46,646 nucleotides of DNA from CAKSFT01 sp045544615 (GCA_045544615.1 JAZPZI010000010.1:1-46646), one strand, 5' to 3'; positions 24,907 to 34,281 are shown, numbered from the stretch's first letter. The notes: generated by a model not told the origin, from the sequence alone. Numbers and translations are program-made.

Positions 24907-24956
24907 ATTCTACACTTCCATAGTGGAAAAATCAAGGATAATCCGAAAAAAATCCA
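24907..24956 (-). promoter_or_regulatory. Promoter of the YesN/YesM operon with operator repeat
   Basis: On the minus strand TTGATT (24935-24930), 17-bp spacer, TAGAAT (24912-24907). On the plus strand TCCGAAAAAAATCCA (24942-24956) lies 6 bp behind the -35. The same 15-mer recurs at 25175-25189 before the divergent ABC promoter. This points to regulation of both operons by the same protein. Confidence 0.65.
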
Positions 24957-25144
24957 ATAAAAGTGTAAAATTTTTATGAAAAAATCCAAAAATTGCGAAA
25001 TAATTGTCCGTGTCAGGGAAAAGAAGTAGTGATTTTGCCCAAAAGATTTATGTATTTTTTTGTGGAAAAAACAACGACGATTTTCTTGAATTGAATATTT
25101 TAGATAATCAAAAGCCGGGTTTCTTATAAAAAATCACCTAAAAA

Positions 25145-25219
25145 TCCGAAATTTCTTAAAATAATCCACCAAGTTCCGAAAAAAATCCACTATCCAAATT
25201 AACTAAAATGTGTTACAAT
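25145..25219 (+). promoter_or_regulatory. ABC operon promoter with helically phased TCC repeats
   Basis: TACAAT (25214-25219) lacks a recognisable -35 at 25191-25196 (TATCCA), as in activator-dependent promoters. Upstream, TCC(R) units start at 25164, 25175 and 25186, exactly 11 bp apart, with further units at 25145 and 25193. The 15-mer at 25175-25189 is identical to the one at 24942-24956. The rest of the gene-free span 24867-25318 is AT-rich, holding one more TCCA (24985) and, in the transcribed leader, a weak hairpin near 25271-25293. Confidence 0.65.
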
Positions 25220-25318
25220 TTAGATATGTTAATTGTCGGGATGAGATATTTTAAAATATTTTCGGCATAAGCAGACCGAGTTTTCAGTCTGACACAATGA
25301 AAAGAAAGGGGTTTTGTC

Positions 25319-26314
25319 ATGAGCACAAAACAGAAGGTTGTTACATCAAATGGGACAATCGTAACAAAAAAACGTAAGCTCGATGCGAGTGATTTACAAC
25401 TTTACTCCTTGTGCGCAATTCCGCTCATATATGTATTCATTATGAGCTACATACCAATGTTCGGTATCATAATTGCGTTTAAGAGCTACAACTATGCAGA
25501 CGGTATTTTAGGAAGCCCATGGGTAGGATTTAAGAACTTCGAATTCTTCTTCAAGTCGGATATCGCATGGCGTTTGATAAGAAATACTGTTGCAAATAAC
25601 TTATTGTTTATTGTTGTCGGTATTATCGCTGCTTTGGCAGTTGCTATATTGCTCTTTGAAATCAAGAGCAGAACAGCTACTAAAATTTTCCAGACAATTC
25701 TTATCACACCGCACTTTATGTCATGGGTTATCGTTGCCTACATGGTACTTGCTATTTTGAATACCAATAACGGTTATTTGAATCAGCTTCTGATGGCATT
25801 TGGTATCAACGGCGGCGAGGTAAATGGCAAGATTGTCGGAATAGACTGGTATAATAAACCAAATGCGTGGCCGATTATCCTTATGATATGTTATGTATGG
25901 AAACACGTTGGTATGGACTCTGTTATCTACTATGCTTCTTTGATGGGCGTTGACTCAACTCTCTTTGAAGCAGCAGAAGTTGACGGGGCAAACAAGTTCC
26001 AGAGAATTATGAACATCGTGTTGCCAAGCTTGATACCGATTATCGTTATCAATACTATTCTGAAGATAGGCGGTATCTTCGCAGCAGACTTCGGTTTGTT
26101 CTATAACGTTACACAGGACGGTGCGAGCGGTCAGCTCTATTCAACCACAGACGTTATCAATACATACACATTCCGTGCCTTCAAGGAAGGTACCGGTAAC
26201 TCATACGGTCAGTCATCATCTGTTTCTTTGATGCAGTCAATTGTTGGTATCATCATGGTAGTTATAACAAATGCAGCATCTAAGAAGATTGACAAAGACC
26301 TGGGATTGTTCTAA
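25319..26314 (+). CDS. Sugar ABC transporter permease (LplB/YtcP-family partner)
   Basis: 331 aa with six predicted membrane helices. The binding-protein-dependent transport domain holds the EAA loop EAAEVDGANKFQRIMNIVLP, which docks the ATPase. The long N-terminal start (LDASDLQLYSLCAIPLIYVF) is typical of the LplB/YteP group of carbohydrate permeases. It is the first gene of an operon controlled by the YesMN pair. No ATPase gene is present; such systems use a shared MsmK-type ATPase encoded elsewhere. AAAGGGG precedes ATG 25319. Confidence 0.93.
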   Translation: MSTKQKVVTSNGTIVTKKRKLDASDLQLYSLCAIPLIYVFIMSYIPMFGIIIAFKSYNYADGILGSPWVGFKNFEFFFKSDIAWRLIRNTVANNLLFIVVGIIAALAVAILLFEIKSRTATKIFQTILITPHFMSWVIVAYMVLAILNTNNGYLNQLLMAFGINGGEVNGKIVGIDWYNKPNAWPIILMICYVWKHVGMDSVIYYASLMGVDSTLFEAAEVDGANKFQRIMNIVLPSLIPIIVINTILKIGGIFAADFGLFYNVTQDGASGQLYSTTDVINTYTFRAFKEGTGNSYGQSSSVSLMQSIVGIIMVVITNAASKKIDKDLGLF

Positions 26315-26329
26315 GGAGGTGCAGATTAA

Positions 26330-27211
26330 ATGAAAAAACAAAATGCTATTTTTCAAGCTTCATTGATTATAATTTTCTCAATCATCTGCCTCTTGGTAAT
26401 ATTCCCGTTCTGGCTCTTGGTTAGTACATCGCTGACAAGTGCAAAGGCGCTTGCAGAAGGTTATCAGGTAATTCCTAATCCTGTTGACTGGGGTGCATAT
26501 AAGTACATATTCGAAAATCCGGGTGCGATTTTGCAGGCTTACAAGGTAACATTTATCTTCTCAGTAACATATATGTTCCTTTCAGTTCTTTTGATGGCAA
26601 TGTGTGCATATCCGCTTTCAAGAAGTAAGTTAAAGGGAAAAACAGCAATCAGCTTCTACCTTTACTTTACACAGCTTTTCGGCGGCGGCCTTGTTCCTAC
26701 ATATCTCTTGCTTTCGAGAACATTCCACCTGAATGATACTATCTGGATTTATATCCTGACAGGTCTTATCAGCCCATGGTACGTATTTATGATAAGAACA
26801 TTCTTCCAGGGTATTCCTGGTGAAATTGTTGAATCGGCAACCGTTGACGGTGCATCGGAGTATACAATATTCTTCAAGATGATTATTCCGTTATCAAAGC
26901 CGGTTATCGCATCAATTGCACTTTTCCAGTTCCTCGGACAGTGGAACAACTGGTACACCTCGCTCATCTATATTACAGAGCCTGAGCTTTATAGCTTGCA
27001 GTATTTGCTACAAAAGATAATGCGTAACCTTGACCAGCTGAAATTGATGGCAGACCAGGGTATATCGATACAAAATGCAGCTGTGGATGTTCCCGGTGAA
27101 ACAATCAGAATGGCGATGGCAGTTGTTGTTGCAGGCCCGGCATTGGTTGTATTCCCGTTCTTCCAGAAGTACTTCGTAAAGGGTCTTACTGTAGGTTCGG
27201 TAAAGGGTTAA
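26330..27211 (+). CDS. Sugar ABC transporter permease (LplC/YtcP-like)
   Basis: 293 aa with six membrane helices. The EAA loop ESATVDGASEYTIFFKMIIP and an N-terminal VIFPFWLLVSTSLTSAKALA are typical of LplC/YtcP permeases that pair with LplB. AAGGAGGTG precedes ATG 26330, 16 nt after the first permease gene. Confidence 0.93.
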   Translation: MKKQNAIFQASLIIIFSIICLLVIFPFWLLVSTSLTSAKALAEGYQVIPNPVDWGAYKYIFENPGAILQAYKVTFIFSVTYMFLSVLLMAMCAYPLSRSKLKGKTAISFYLYFTQLFGGGLVPTYLLLSRTFHLNDTIWIYILTGLISPWYVFMIRTFFQGIPGEIVESATVDGASEYTIFFKMIIPLSKPVIASIALFQFLGQWNNWYTSLIYITEPELYSLQYLLQKIMRNLDQLKLMADQGISIQNAAVDVPGETIRMAMAVVVAGPALVVFPFFQKYFVKGLTVGSVKG

Positions 27212-27279
27212 TAAAAAAGTTGTTAAGGGAAACCGGTTATGCATTTCCCTTGATTATAAAAATTAAGGAGGAAGAAAAA

Positions 27280-28767
27280 ATGAAAAGAATTATCTCGGGA
27301 ATTATGGGTATTGTTATGGCAGCTTCAATGGCAGTAGGCCTTGCAGGTTGCGGTGGCAATAGCGGAGACACAATGATTTGGTATATGCCTGGTGACAAGC
27401 CTGCTGCTTTGGAAGAAGGTATGGCAGCTTTCAACGAAAAGGTTGAACCAATCATCGGTAAGAAGATTGAAATGCAGTATATCGATTCGGGTTCATACGG
27501 TGAAAAGATGAAGCTCAAGATGGCTGCAGGAGAAAGCTACGACCTTGCATATGTGGGTTGGAGAAGTGATTATCAGACAGCAGTTGAGATGGGCGGCTTG
27601 AAGGACATCACGGAGCTCGTTGAACAGGAAAAGATGAATGAAGTAGTTGAACAGTACTACCTCGATTCAGCAAAGGTAAACGGAAAGATATATGCCGTTC
27701 CGAACATACAGATTATTTCTAACCCTGATTCATTCCAGGTATTACCAAGCATTTTGAAGGAATGCGGTATTGAAGACAAATACAAGCAGATTCAGGACAT
27801 GGTTTCTCTTTCAATGTCATTTGACGAATTGAAGAAGATGTTTGACCTCTACACAGAAATGTTTGCAGCAGTAAAGGCAAAGAGACCTGACCTCTATACA
27901 TGGAACCCATCGGGTGGTAACGTTGCTACATACACAAACTATGAAATCTACAATAACCTCGCAATCAGAAAAGACGGAAAAGATCCTACACTCTATATCG
28001 AATATGAAACAGAAGAGTGGAAGCTTGGCTGTCAGTTGGTAAGAGAATGGTATAAGGCAGGTTACATCAGAAACGATATTGCATCTGTTGGTAATGGTCT
28101 TCCAAGCACAGAAGAAAGACTTAAGGTTGCATTCAATAACACAACATGGGGTCCTGGAAACGAAGCATCTGAAACAGCTAAGTATGGCGAGCCTATGGAA
28201 TATGCTCTTTTCTTTGAACCATATGTAAAGAGAACATCAGCGCTTCTTACAATGATCGGTGTTGGTGCAAATGCAAAGAATCCAGAAGCAGCTGTTAAGT
28301 TTATTAAGCTTATCAATGAAGATGCTGATCTTTATAACCTCCTTATCTGGGGTATTGAAGGCAAGCACTACACAAAGAATGAAGATGGTAGCATCAAAAC
28401 TATCGATGAAGCTGGCTACACAATGGGAACAAGTGCTGTAGGTATCAGCGGTTGGCAGTTTGGTAACCAGTTCAACTCATACACACTCGAAGGCGAACCT
28501 TTGGATAAGTATGAAATAGTTGAAAAGCAGAACAACGATGCTGTTAAGTCACCAATGCTCGGTTTCGTACCTGATACATCAGCTATTGCAACAGAAATGG
28601 CAAACGTATCAGCAGTTAAGGATGAATACAAGGCAAAGATTTTCTACGGAACAGAGGACTTTGATACATGGTATCCTGAATTCTGCCAGAAGATGGAAAC
28701 TGCAGGTATGAAGAAGATTCAGTCAGAAATTCAGGCTCAGTATGATGCATTTCTTGCTTCAAAATAA
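27280..28767 (+). CDS. Extracellular solute-binding lipoprotein of the sugar ABC transporter, copy 1
   Basis: 495 aa from ATG 27280, set by AAGGAGGAAG; an in-frame TTG at 27220 is ignored because it spoils the signal peptide. Type II signal with lipobox LAGC (Cys24). The mature part is a family 1 solute-binding protein (LplA-like): SYDLAYVGWRSDYQTAVEMG, then YAVPNIQII, and a WNPSGGN segment. It delivers an oligosaccharide to the two permeases. Copy 2 at 28942 differs at about 41 of 495 residues by my count (about 92% identical). Confidence 0.93.
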   Translation: MKRIISGIMGIVMAASMAVGLAGCGGNSGDTMIWYMPGDKPAALEEGMAAFNEKVEPIIGKKIEMQYIDSGSYGEKMKLKMAAGESYDLAYVGWRSDYQTAVEMGGLKDITELVEQEKMNEVVEQYYLDSAKVNGKIYAVPNIQIISNPDSFQVLPSILKECGIEDKYKQIQDMVSLSMSFDELKKMFDLYTEMFAAVKAKRPDLYTWNPSGGNVATYTNYEIYNNLAIRKDGKDPTLYIEYETEEWKLGCQLVREWYKAGYIRNDIASVGNGLPSTEERLKVAFNNTTWGPGNEASETAKYGEPMEYALFFEPYVKRTSALLTMIGVGANAKNPEAAVKFIKLINEDADLYNLLIWGIEGKHYTKNEDGSIKTIDEAGYTMGTSAVGISGWQFGNQFNSYTLEGEPLDKYEIVEKQNNDAVKSPMLGFVPDTSAIATEMANVSAVKDEYKAKIFYGTEDFDTWYPEFCQKMETAGMKKIQSEIQAQYDAFLASK

Positions 28768-28788
28768 TAAAGAGTAACTGATTTTTGA

Positions 28789-28822
28789 AAATACGCAAAA
28801 CCGAAAGGTTTTGCGTATTTTT
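28789..28822 (+). terminator. Terminator after binding protein copy 1
   Basis: AATACGCAAAACC-GAAA-GGTTTTGCGTATTTTT. A diverged copy follows binding protein copy 2, so the terminator was part of the duplicated unit. Confidence 0.92.
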
Positions 28823-28853
28823 GTAAAAAAAGATAGAGGATACCTTTAAATTA

Positions 28854-28882
28854 TTGACTTTTTTGTTTATTTATGGTAACAT
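28854..28882 (+). promoter_or_regulatory. Separate promoter of binding protein copy 2
   Basis: TTGACT (28854-28859), 17-bp spacer, TAACAT (28877-28882), downstream of the copy 1 terminator. No TCC operator repeats are seen here, so control may differ from that of the first operon. Confidence 0.6.
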
Positions 28883-28941
28883 TAGGTTAGATAAAAAATG
28901 AGAAGAATCATTTTTAAAAGTATTTAAGGAGGAAGAAAAAA

Positions 28942-30429
28942 ATGAAAAGAATTATCTCGGGAATTATGGGAATTGTTATGGCAGCTTCAATGGCAGTAGG
29001 CCTTGCAGGTTGCGGTGGCAAGAGTGATGACACAATGATTTGGTATATGCCTGGTGACAAGCCTGCTGCTTTGGAAGAAGTTATGGCAGCTTTCAACGAA
29101 AAGGTAGAACCAATCATTGGTAAGAAGATCGACATGCAGTACATCGACTCTGGTTCATACGGTGAAAAGATGAAGCTCAAGATGGCTGCAGGAGAAAGCT
29201 ACGACCTTGCTTATGTAGGTTGGAGAAGTGACTATCAGACAGCAGTAGAGATGGGCGGATTGAAGGATATCACAGAGCTTGTTGAACAGGAAAAGATGAG
29301 CGAAGTAGTTGACCAGTATTACTTGGATTCTGCAAAGGTAAACGGAAAGATCTATGCTGTTCCTAACATTCAGATTATTTCTAACCCTGTTGCATTCAAC
29401 ATTTTGCCAAGCATTTTGAAGGAATGCGGTATCGAAGACAAGTACGCTCAGGTTGCTGAAATGGCATCAGTTTCAATGTCATTTGATGAATTGAAGAAGA
29501 TGTTTGACCTCTATTCAGAAATGTTTGCGGCAGTAAAGGCAAAGAGACCTGACCTTTACACATGGAACCCATCAGGCGGTAACATTGCTACATACACAAA
29601 CTATGAAATCTACAATAACCTTGCAATCAGAAAAGACGGTTCAGATCCTACACTCTATATCGAATATGAAACAGAAGAGTGGAAGTACGGTTGCCAGATG
29701 GTAAGAGAATGGTATAAGGCAGGTTACATCAGAAACGATGTTGCATCAGTTGGTACAGGACTTCCAACAACAGAAGAAAGACTTAAGGTTGCATTCAACA
29801 ACAATTCATGGGGCCCTGGCAGTGAGGCTTCAGAAATCACAAAGTATGGCGAACCTATGTCATATGCACTTCTTTATGAGCCATATGTAAACAGAACATC
29901 AGCACTTCTTACAATGATCGGTGTTGGCGCAAATGCAAAGAACCCTGAAGCTGCTGTTAAGTTTATCAAGCTTATCAACGAAGATGCAGAGCTTTACAAC
30001 CTCCTTATCTGGGGTATTGAAGGCAAGCACTACACAAAGAATGAAGACGGTAGCATCAAGACTATTGACGAAGCAGGCTACACAATGGGAGCAAGTGCTG
30101 TAGGTATCAGCGGATGGCAGTTCGGTAACCAGTTCAACTCATACACACTCGAAGGCGAACCTTTAGACAAGTATGAAGTTGTTGAAAAGATGAACAACGA
30201 AGCTGTTAAGTCACCAATGCTTGGTTTCGTACCTGATACAGCAGCTATCGCAACAGAAATGGCAAACGTATCAGCAGTTAAGGATGAATACAAGGCAAAG
30301 ATTTTCTACGGAACAGAAGACTTTGATACATGGTATCCTGAATTCTGCCAGAAGATGGAAGCAGCAGGTATGAAGAAGATTCAGGCTGAAATCCAGGCTC
30401 AGTACGATGCATTTCTTGCTTCAAAATAA
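28942..30429 (+). CDS. Extracellular solute-binding lipoprotein, copy 2 (tandem paralogue)
   Basis: 495 aa, same length as copy 1 with no gaps and the same lipobox Cys24. Changes are clustered: PDSFQV to PVAFNI and KQIQDMVSLS to AQVAEMASVS (residues about 147-170), and NNTTWGPGNEASETA to NNNSWGPGSEASEIT with the following residues (about 288-315). Much of the rest is identical. Clustering suggests altered ligand recognition, though drift is possible. AAGGAGGAAG precedes ATG 28942. It has its own promoter and terminator. Confidence 0.93.
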   Translation: MKRIISGIMGIVMAASMAVGLAGCGGKSDDTMIWYMPGDKPAALEEVMAAFNEKVEPIIGKKIDMQYIDSGSYGEKMKLKMAAGESYDLAYVGWRSDYQTAVEMGGLKDITELVEQEKMSEVVDQYYLDSAKVNGKIYAVPNIQIISNPVAFNILPSILKECGIEDKYAQVAEMASVSMSFDELKKMFDLYSEMFAAVKAKRPDLYTWNPSGGNIATYTNYEIYNNLAIRKDGSDPTLYIEYETEEWKYGCQMVREWYKAGYIRNDVASVGTGLPTTEERLKVAFNNNSWGPGSEASEITKYGEPMSYALLYEPYVNRTSALLTMIGVGANAKNPEAAVKFIKLINEDAELYNLLIWGIEGKHYTKNEDGSIKTIDEAGYTMGASAVGISGWQFGNQFNSYTLEGEPLDKYEVVEKMNNEAVKSPMLGFVPDTAAIATEMANVSAVKDEYKAKIFYGTEDFDTWYPEFCQKMEAAGMKKIQAEIQAQYDAFLASK

Positions 30430-30448
30430 TAAATCGTAATTGATTTTA

Positions 30449-30486
30449 AAAAATACGCAAAACCTTTCGGTTTTGCTTATTTTTTT
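30449..30486 (+). terminator. Terminator after binding protein copy 2
   Basis: GCAAAACC-TTTC-GGTTTTGC core with flanking AT pairs and a T7 tract. Related to the copy 1 terminator, with its loop changed from GAAA to the complementary TTTC. Confidence 0.88.
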
Positions 30487-30569
30487 ATCCCTTTAAAAAG
30501 TGGTTGCTATATGGTGGAAATAACCAAAGAAAATAAGCAAAAAAGGGGTTAGTTTTACAATTTAACATA

Positions 30570-30598
30570 TTGACATTTTTTTGTTGCTGTGTTAAAAT
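30570..30598 (+). promoter_or_regulatory. Promoter of the aspartate-pathway operon
   Basis: TTGACA (30570-30575), 17-bp spacer, TAAAAT (30593-30598). The leader is about 50 nt, with no T-box or attenuator seen. Confidence 0.75.
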
Positions 30599-30654
30599 AT
30601 AAGTTGTTTCATAAAAACAGTTGTTCACGGGTGACGGACATTTGGAGGTCTGTG

Positions 30655-31092
30655 ATGAATAAAACTTACTTATTGATAGATTCCGCAATATTACCCGAAG
30701 TATATTTAAAAGTAGTAGAGGCAAAGACTAAAATGGCATCGGGGAAATTCAAATCGGTAAACGATGTTATAAAAGAGGTCGGAATCAGCCGTTCTACATT
30801 TTATAAATACAAGGATAATGTTTTTGCATCCAATGAGATTGAAAAGGATAAGCTGATATCGCTCGAGTTTACACTCGATGATATTCCGGGCGTGCTCTCG
30901 GCAATACTAAATGTGTTGGTTGGGGGAAATGCCAGTATCCTGACAATAAATCAGAATATACCGATAAACGATATAGCAAATGTTACAATAACCTTCAAGC
31001 TCTATAATATTGACGGAGACCTTGAGGAAATTATGGACAAGCTGAAGAAGATAAAGGGTGTAAATAAAGTCAGAATTATAGCAATGAATTAA
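30655..31092 (+). CDS. pheB: ACT-domain protein, PheB/UPF0735 family
   Basis: 145 aa from ATG 30655, chosen for GGAGG 6 nt upstream; the longer frame from 30589 has no such site. A short HTH-like part (FKSVNDVIKEVGISRSTFYKYKD) is followed by a C-terminal ACT domain (LDDIPGVLSAILNVLVGGNA). Members of UPF0735 commonly sit before hom in Firmicutes and are thought to be regulatory. The first gene of a threonine/lysine-branch operon with hom 13 nt downstream. Confidence 0.85.
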   Translation: MNKTYLLIDSAILPEVYLKVVEAKTKMASGKFKSVNDVIKEVGISRSTFYKYKDNVFASNEIEKDKLISLEFTLDDIPGVLSAILNVLVGGNASILTINQNIPINDIANVTITFKLYNIDGDLEEIMDKLKKIKGVNKVRIIAMN

Positions 31093-31105
31093 GGGGGAAG
31101 ACATT

Positions 31106-32293
31106 TTGGCCAAGATTGCAGTTATGGGTTTCGGAACGGTCGGAAGCGGCGTTTGGGAAATCATAAAGTCAAAGAATTTTGAGAAAACCGCAGGCGAAGA
31201 CCTTGAGGTTAAATATCTTTTGGACATAAGGGAATTTGATGACCCTGAGGTTAAAAAGATTCTCACCAATAAATTTGAAGATATTTTAGCTGATAGCGAG
31301 GTTACGATAGTTGCCGAGGTAATGGGTGGCTTGCATCCGGCATACGAGTTCACAAAAGAGCTTTTGCTGGCAGGTAAGAGCGTTGTTACATCAAATAAGG
31401 AACTTGTTGCGACATATGGAACAGAGCTTTTGAATATTGCCTGGGATAAGGGAGTACAGTATCTCTTTGAGGCAAGTGTCGGAGGCGGTATTCCGATTAT
31501 TGCAGCGATGATGAACAACCTCGGTGCAAATAATATCGGGAAGATTGCCGGTATCTTAAACGGCACAACAAACTATATCCTGACCGAAATGTTTGAAAAG
31601 GGCAAGGACTTCGACGAGGTGCTAAAAAAAGCACAGGAGCTCGGCTATGCCGAAAAGAATCCGGCTGCCGATGTTGAAGGACATGATGCCTGCAGAAAGA
31701 TTGCAATTCTATCCTCGCTTGCATGGGGTAAATTTATCGACTATAACGACATCACAACAGAGGGAATAACCAACATTACACTCGATGATGTCAAGTATGC
31801 AGAAGCACTTGACTCGGTTATAAAGCTAATCGGTTATGCAGATATTGATGCCGAAGGCCGTGTGTTTGCACGTGTTAGCCCGATGATGATTAAAAACGAC
31901 ATTCCGCTTGCCGGAGTATGCGATGTGTTCAATGCAGTTATGGTATCATGTGATATGCTGGGTGATGCGATGTTCTACGGCAGAGGCGCAGGCAAGCTCC
32001 CGACAGCAAGTGCGGTAGTATCGGACATTATTGAATGCCAAAAGCATAAGAAGATGCATAATATAGTATGGGAAAAATCTGACGAAACCAAGATGTTCCC
32101 GATTGAGGAAAAGGAAACCTCATATTTGCTAAGATTGAAAAAAGACTCGGGATTTTTCCAGGGCTGTGAGGAAATCACAGGTATTGTGGACGGCGAGAAG
32201 GCAGTAATTGTCCGCAATATGAAAGAGGGCGAGTTTATGAATAAAATTTCAGGGAATGCCAATATAATTTCATATATCAGAATTTTTGAATAA
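31106..32293 (+). CDS. hom: Homoserine dehydrogenase
   Basis: 395 aa with a TTG start at 31106, set by AAGGGGGA 7 nt upstream. The nucleotide-binding loop GFGTVGSGV, the conserved SNKELV, GILNGTTNYILTEM and GHDACRKIAIL segments mark Hom. It reduces aspartate semialdehyde to homoserine. The C-terminus (SYLLRLKKDSGFF) is a short ACT-like region, so feedback regulation may be reduced or shared with the upstream ACT protein. Confidence 0.95.
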   Translation: MAKIAVMGFGTVGSGVWEIIKSKNFEKTAGEDLEVKYLLDIREFDDPEVKKILTNKFEDILADSEVTIVAEVMGGLHPAYEFTKELLLAGKSVVTSNKELVATYGTELLNIAWDKGVQYLFEASVGGGIPIIAAMMNNLGANNIGKIAGILNGTTNYILTEMFEKGKDFDEVLKKAQELGYAEKNPAADVEGHDACRKIAILSSLAWGKFIDYNDITTEGITNITLDDVKYAEALDSVIKLIGYADIDAEGRVFARVSPMMIKNDIPLAGVCDVFNAVMVSCDMLGDAMFYGRGAGKLPTASAVVSDIIECQKHKKMHNIVWEKSDETKMFPIEEKETSYLLRLKKDSGFFQGCEEITGIVDGEKAVIVRNMKEGEFMNKISGNANIISYIRIFE

Positions 32294-32329
32294 AGTATTT
32301 AATAGAAGATAAGAGAGGAATGGTAAAAA

Positions 32330-33535
32330 ATGGGATTGATAGTACAGAAATACGGCGGCTCATCGGTAAGAGATGCTGAACGTGTAATGAATGTTGCAAA
32401 CAGAATCGTAAAAACCTATGACGAAGGTAATGACGTTATAGTTGTAGTTTCGGCTCAGGGCGACACAACAGACGATTTGATCGAAAAGGCATATGAAATA
32501 AACAAGAACCCGTCAAAGCGTGAGATGGATATGCTCTTATCAACAGGCGAGCAGATTTCGATTGCACTTCTTGCAATGGCGATTGAAAAGCTCGGAAGAC
32601 CGGTTATTTCATTGACAGGCTGGCAGGTTGGAGTAGGTACAGACAGTAACTATTCGGCTGCAAGAATCAACAGAGTGGACACAGAAAGACTCAAAAACGA
32701 AATCGATAAAAGACGAATTGTAATCGTTGCAGGCTTCCAGGGAATCAACAAGTTTGACGATATAACAACCTTGGGCCGTGGCGGTTCGGATACATCAGCG
32801 GTTGCTTTAGCGGCTGTAATGGGTGCAGACCTTTGCGAAATCTACACGGATGTTGACGGTGTATTCACTGCAGACCCGAGATTCGTTGAAAACGCATATA
32901 AGCTTGATGATATTTCATATGATGAAATGCTCGAGCTTGCATCGCTTGGTGCAAATGTGCTACATAACCGCTCGGTTGAAATGGCAAAGAAATACAAGGT
33001 AAAAATGTCGGTAAGATCAAGTTTGAACTATAATGAGGGTACTTACGTTAAGGAGGTAAATCAAGTGGAAAAGATGTTGGTTAGAGGTGTTACAAGAGAT
33101 AATGACTGTGCAAGAATTGCACTTTGCGGTATAGAAGATACTCCGGGAAAGGCATTTGAAGTGTTCTCGCTCATTTCAAAGCACGGAATCGGTGTTGACC
33201 TTATCATTCAGTCAATCGGAAACGGTAAGACAAAAGATATCAGCTTTACAGTATCTGAGGGCGACTGCGAAAAGGTTCTGGAACTTTTGCAGGGTGAGAA
33301 TAACACTCTCCACTTTGAAGATATCAAGTGGTCAAAGGATGTATCAAAGGTGTCTATCGTAGGTACAGGTATGGTATCGAGTGCAGGTGTTGCGACAAAG
33401 ATGTTCGAAGCTCTTTATGATGCACACATCAACATAAATATGATTTCAACATCAGAAATCAAGATTTCTGTTCTTGTTGACAGAAAGGATGCTGAAAGAG
33501 CAGTTGTTGCAATCCACGATAAGTTTATGCTCTGA
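32330..33535 (+). CDS. lysC: Aspartate kinase
   Basis: 401 aa. KYGGSSV opens the kinase domain. TLGRGGSDTSAVALAAVMGA, then EIYTDVDGVFTADPR complete it (residues 1-240). Two ACT domains follow (about 260-400) with a GIGVDLIIQS and an ININMISTSEIKISVLV segment, typical of the lysine/threonine-regulated class. It catalyses the first step of the aspartate pathway. 36 nt after hom, with GAGAGGA upstream. Confidence 0.95.
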   Translation: MGLIVQKYGGSSVRDAERVMNVANRIVKTYDEGNDVIVVVSAQGDTTDDLIEKAYEINKNPSKREMDMLLSTGEQISIALLAMAIEKLGRPVISLTGWQVGVGTDSNYSAARINRVDTERLKNEIDKRRIVIVAGFQGINKFDDITTLGRGGSDTSAVALAAVMGADLCEIYTDVDGVFTADPRFVENAYKLDDISYDEMLELASLGANVLHNRSVEMAKKYKVKMSVRSSLNYNEGTYVKEVNQVEKMLVRGVTRDNDCARIALCGIEDTPGKAFEVFSLISKHGIGVDLIIQSIGNGKTKDISFTVSEGDCEKVLELLQGENNTLHFEDIKWSKDVSKVSIVGTGMVSSAGVATKMFEALYDAHININMISTSEIKISVLVDRKDAERAVVAIHDKFML

Positions 33536-33543
33536 TAAATACT

Positions 33544-34275
33544 ATGGAAGATAAAATTGTCGGAAGAAACCCTGTCATGGAGGCAATCCGCTCGGGCAGG
33601 GAGATAGAGAAGATTTTCATAAAAAAAGGTCCTGCTGAGGGCTCGATTGTGTCGATTATCAAAAAGGCAAAGGATGCAGGAATAATTGTAACCGAGGTTG
33701 ACAAGCAAAAGCTTGATAGCCTGGCGATGGGTGCAAACCATCAGGGTATTGTGGCACTTGCTGCGGTATGCGAGTACTCGACAGTTGCGGATATTCTCTC
33801 GGAAGCAGAGAAGAAGGAACGCCCGCCGTTTATCATAATCTGTGACAAGATAACCGACCCGCATAATCTGGGCTCGATTATCCGTACCGCAAACTGTGTC
33901 GGTGCAGACGGAGTAATAATCCCGAAAAGAAACAGCGTGGGACTAAACTCTGTAGTTGATAAAACATCTGCAGGAGCACTCGAGTACACAAAGGTTGCGA
34001 GGGTTACAAATATTGCTCGCACAATCGACGAACTCAAAGAAAAAGGACTCTGGATTGTCGGTGCTGAAATGGATGCACCGAAGATGTATGATGTTGACCT
34101 AAAAGGTGCAATCGGTCTTGTTATCGGAAGCGAGGGCGAGGGCATAAGCCGCCTTGTCAAGGAAAAGTGCGACTTTTTGGCATCTATCCCGATGTTCGGG
34201 GAAATCAATTCATTGAACGCATCTGTTGCGGCGGCGGTGCTGATGTATGAAATATCACGCCAGCAGAGAAACTGA
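33544..34275 (+). CDS. rlmB: TrmH/SpoU-family 23S rRNA 2'-O-ribose methyltransferase
   Basis: 243 aa. The N-terminal ribosomal L30e-like substrate-binding domain starts VGRNPVMEAIRSGREIEKIF. The SPOUT knot domain has motif 1 DPHNLGSIIRTANCVGADG, motif 2 VIGSEGEGIS and motif 3 NSLNASVAAAVLMYE. It probably methylates a guanosine of 23S rRNA. It follows lysC by 8 nt and may share its transcript, although the functions are unrelated. Confidence 0.9.
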   Translation: MEDKIVGRNPVMEAIRSGREIEKIFIKKGPAEGSIVSIIKKAKDAGIIVTEVDKQKLDSLAMGANHQGIVALAAVCEYSTVADILSEAEKKERPPFIIICDKITDPHNLGSIIRTANCVGADGVIIPKRNSVGLNSVVDKTSAGALEYTKVARVTNIARTIDELKEKGLWIVGAEMDAPKMYDVDLKGAIGLVIGSEGEGISRLVKEKCDFLASIPMFGEINSLNASVAAAVLMYEISRQQRN

Positions 34276-34281
34276 ATAGAC

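Larger units (their letters stand above)
27265..30486 (+). repeat. Tandem duplication of binding protein gene with RBS and terminator
   Basis: The unit 27265-28822 is repeated at about 28924-30486. It covers the ribosome binding site, the whole gene and the terminator. Between the copies lies a new promoter (28854-28882). Nucleotide divergence is spread over codon third positions, so the duplication is not recent. Confidence 0.85.

Noticed and set aside
27237..27518. Minus-strand frame repeated at 28914-29180
   Set aside because: Its conservation between two places only reflects the duplicated binding protein gene on the other strand.
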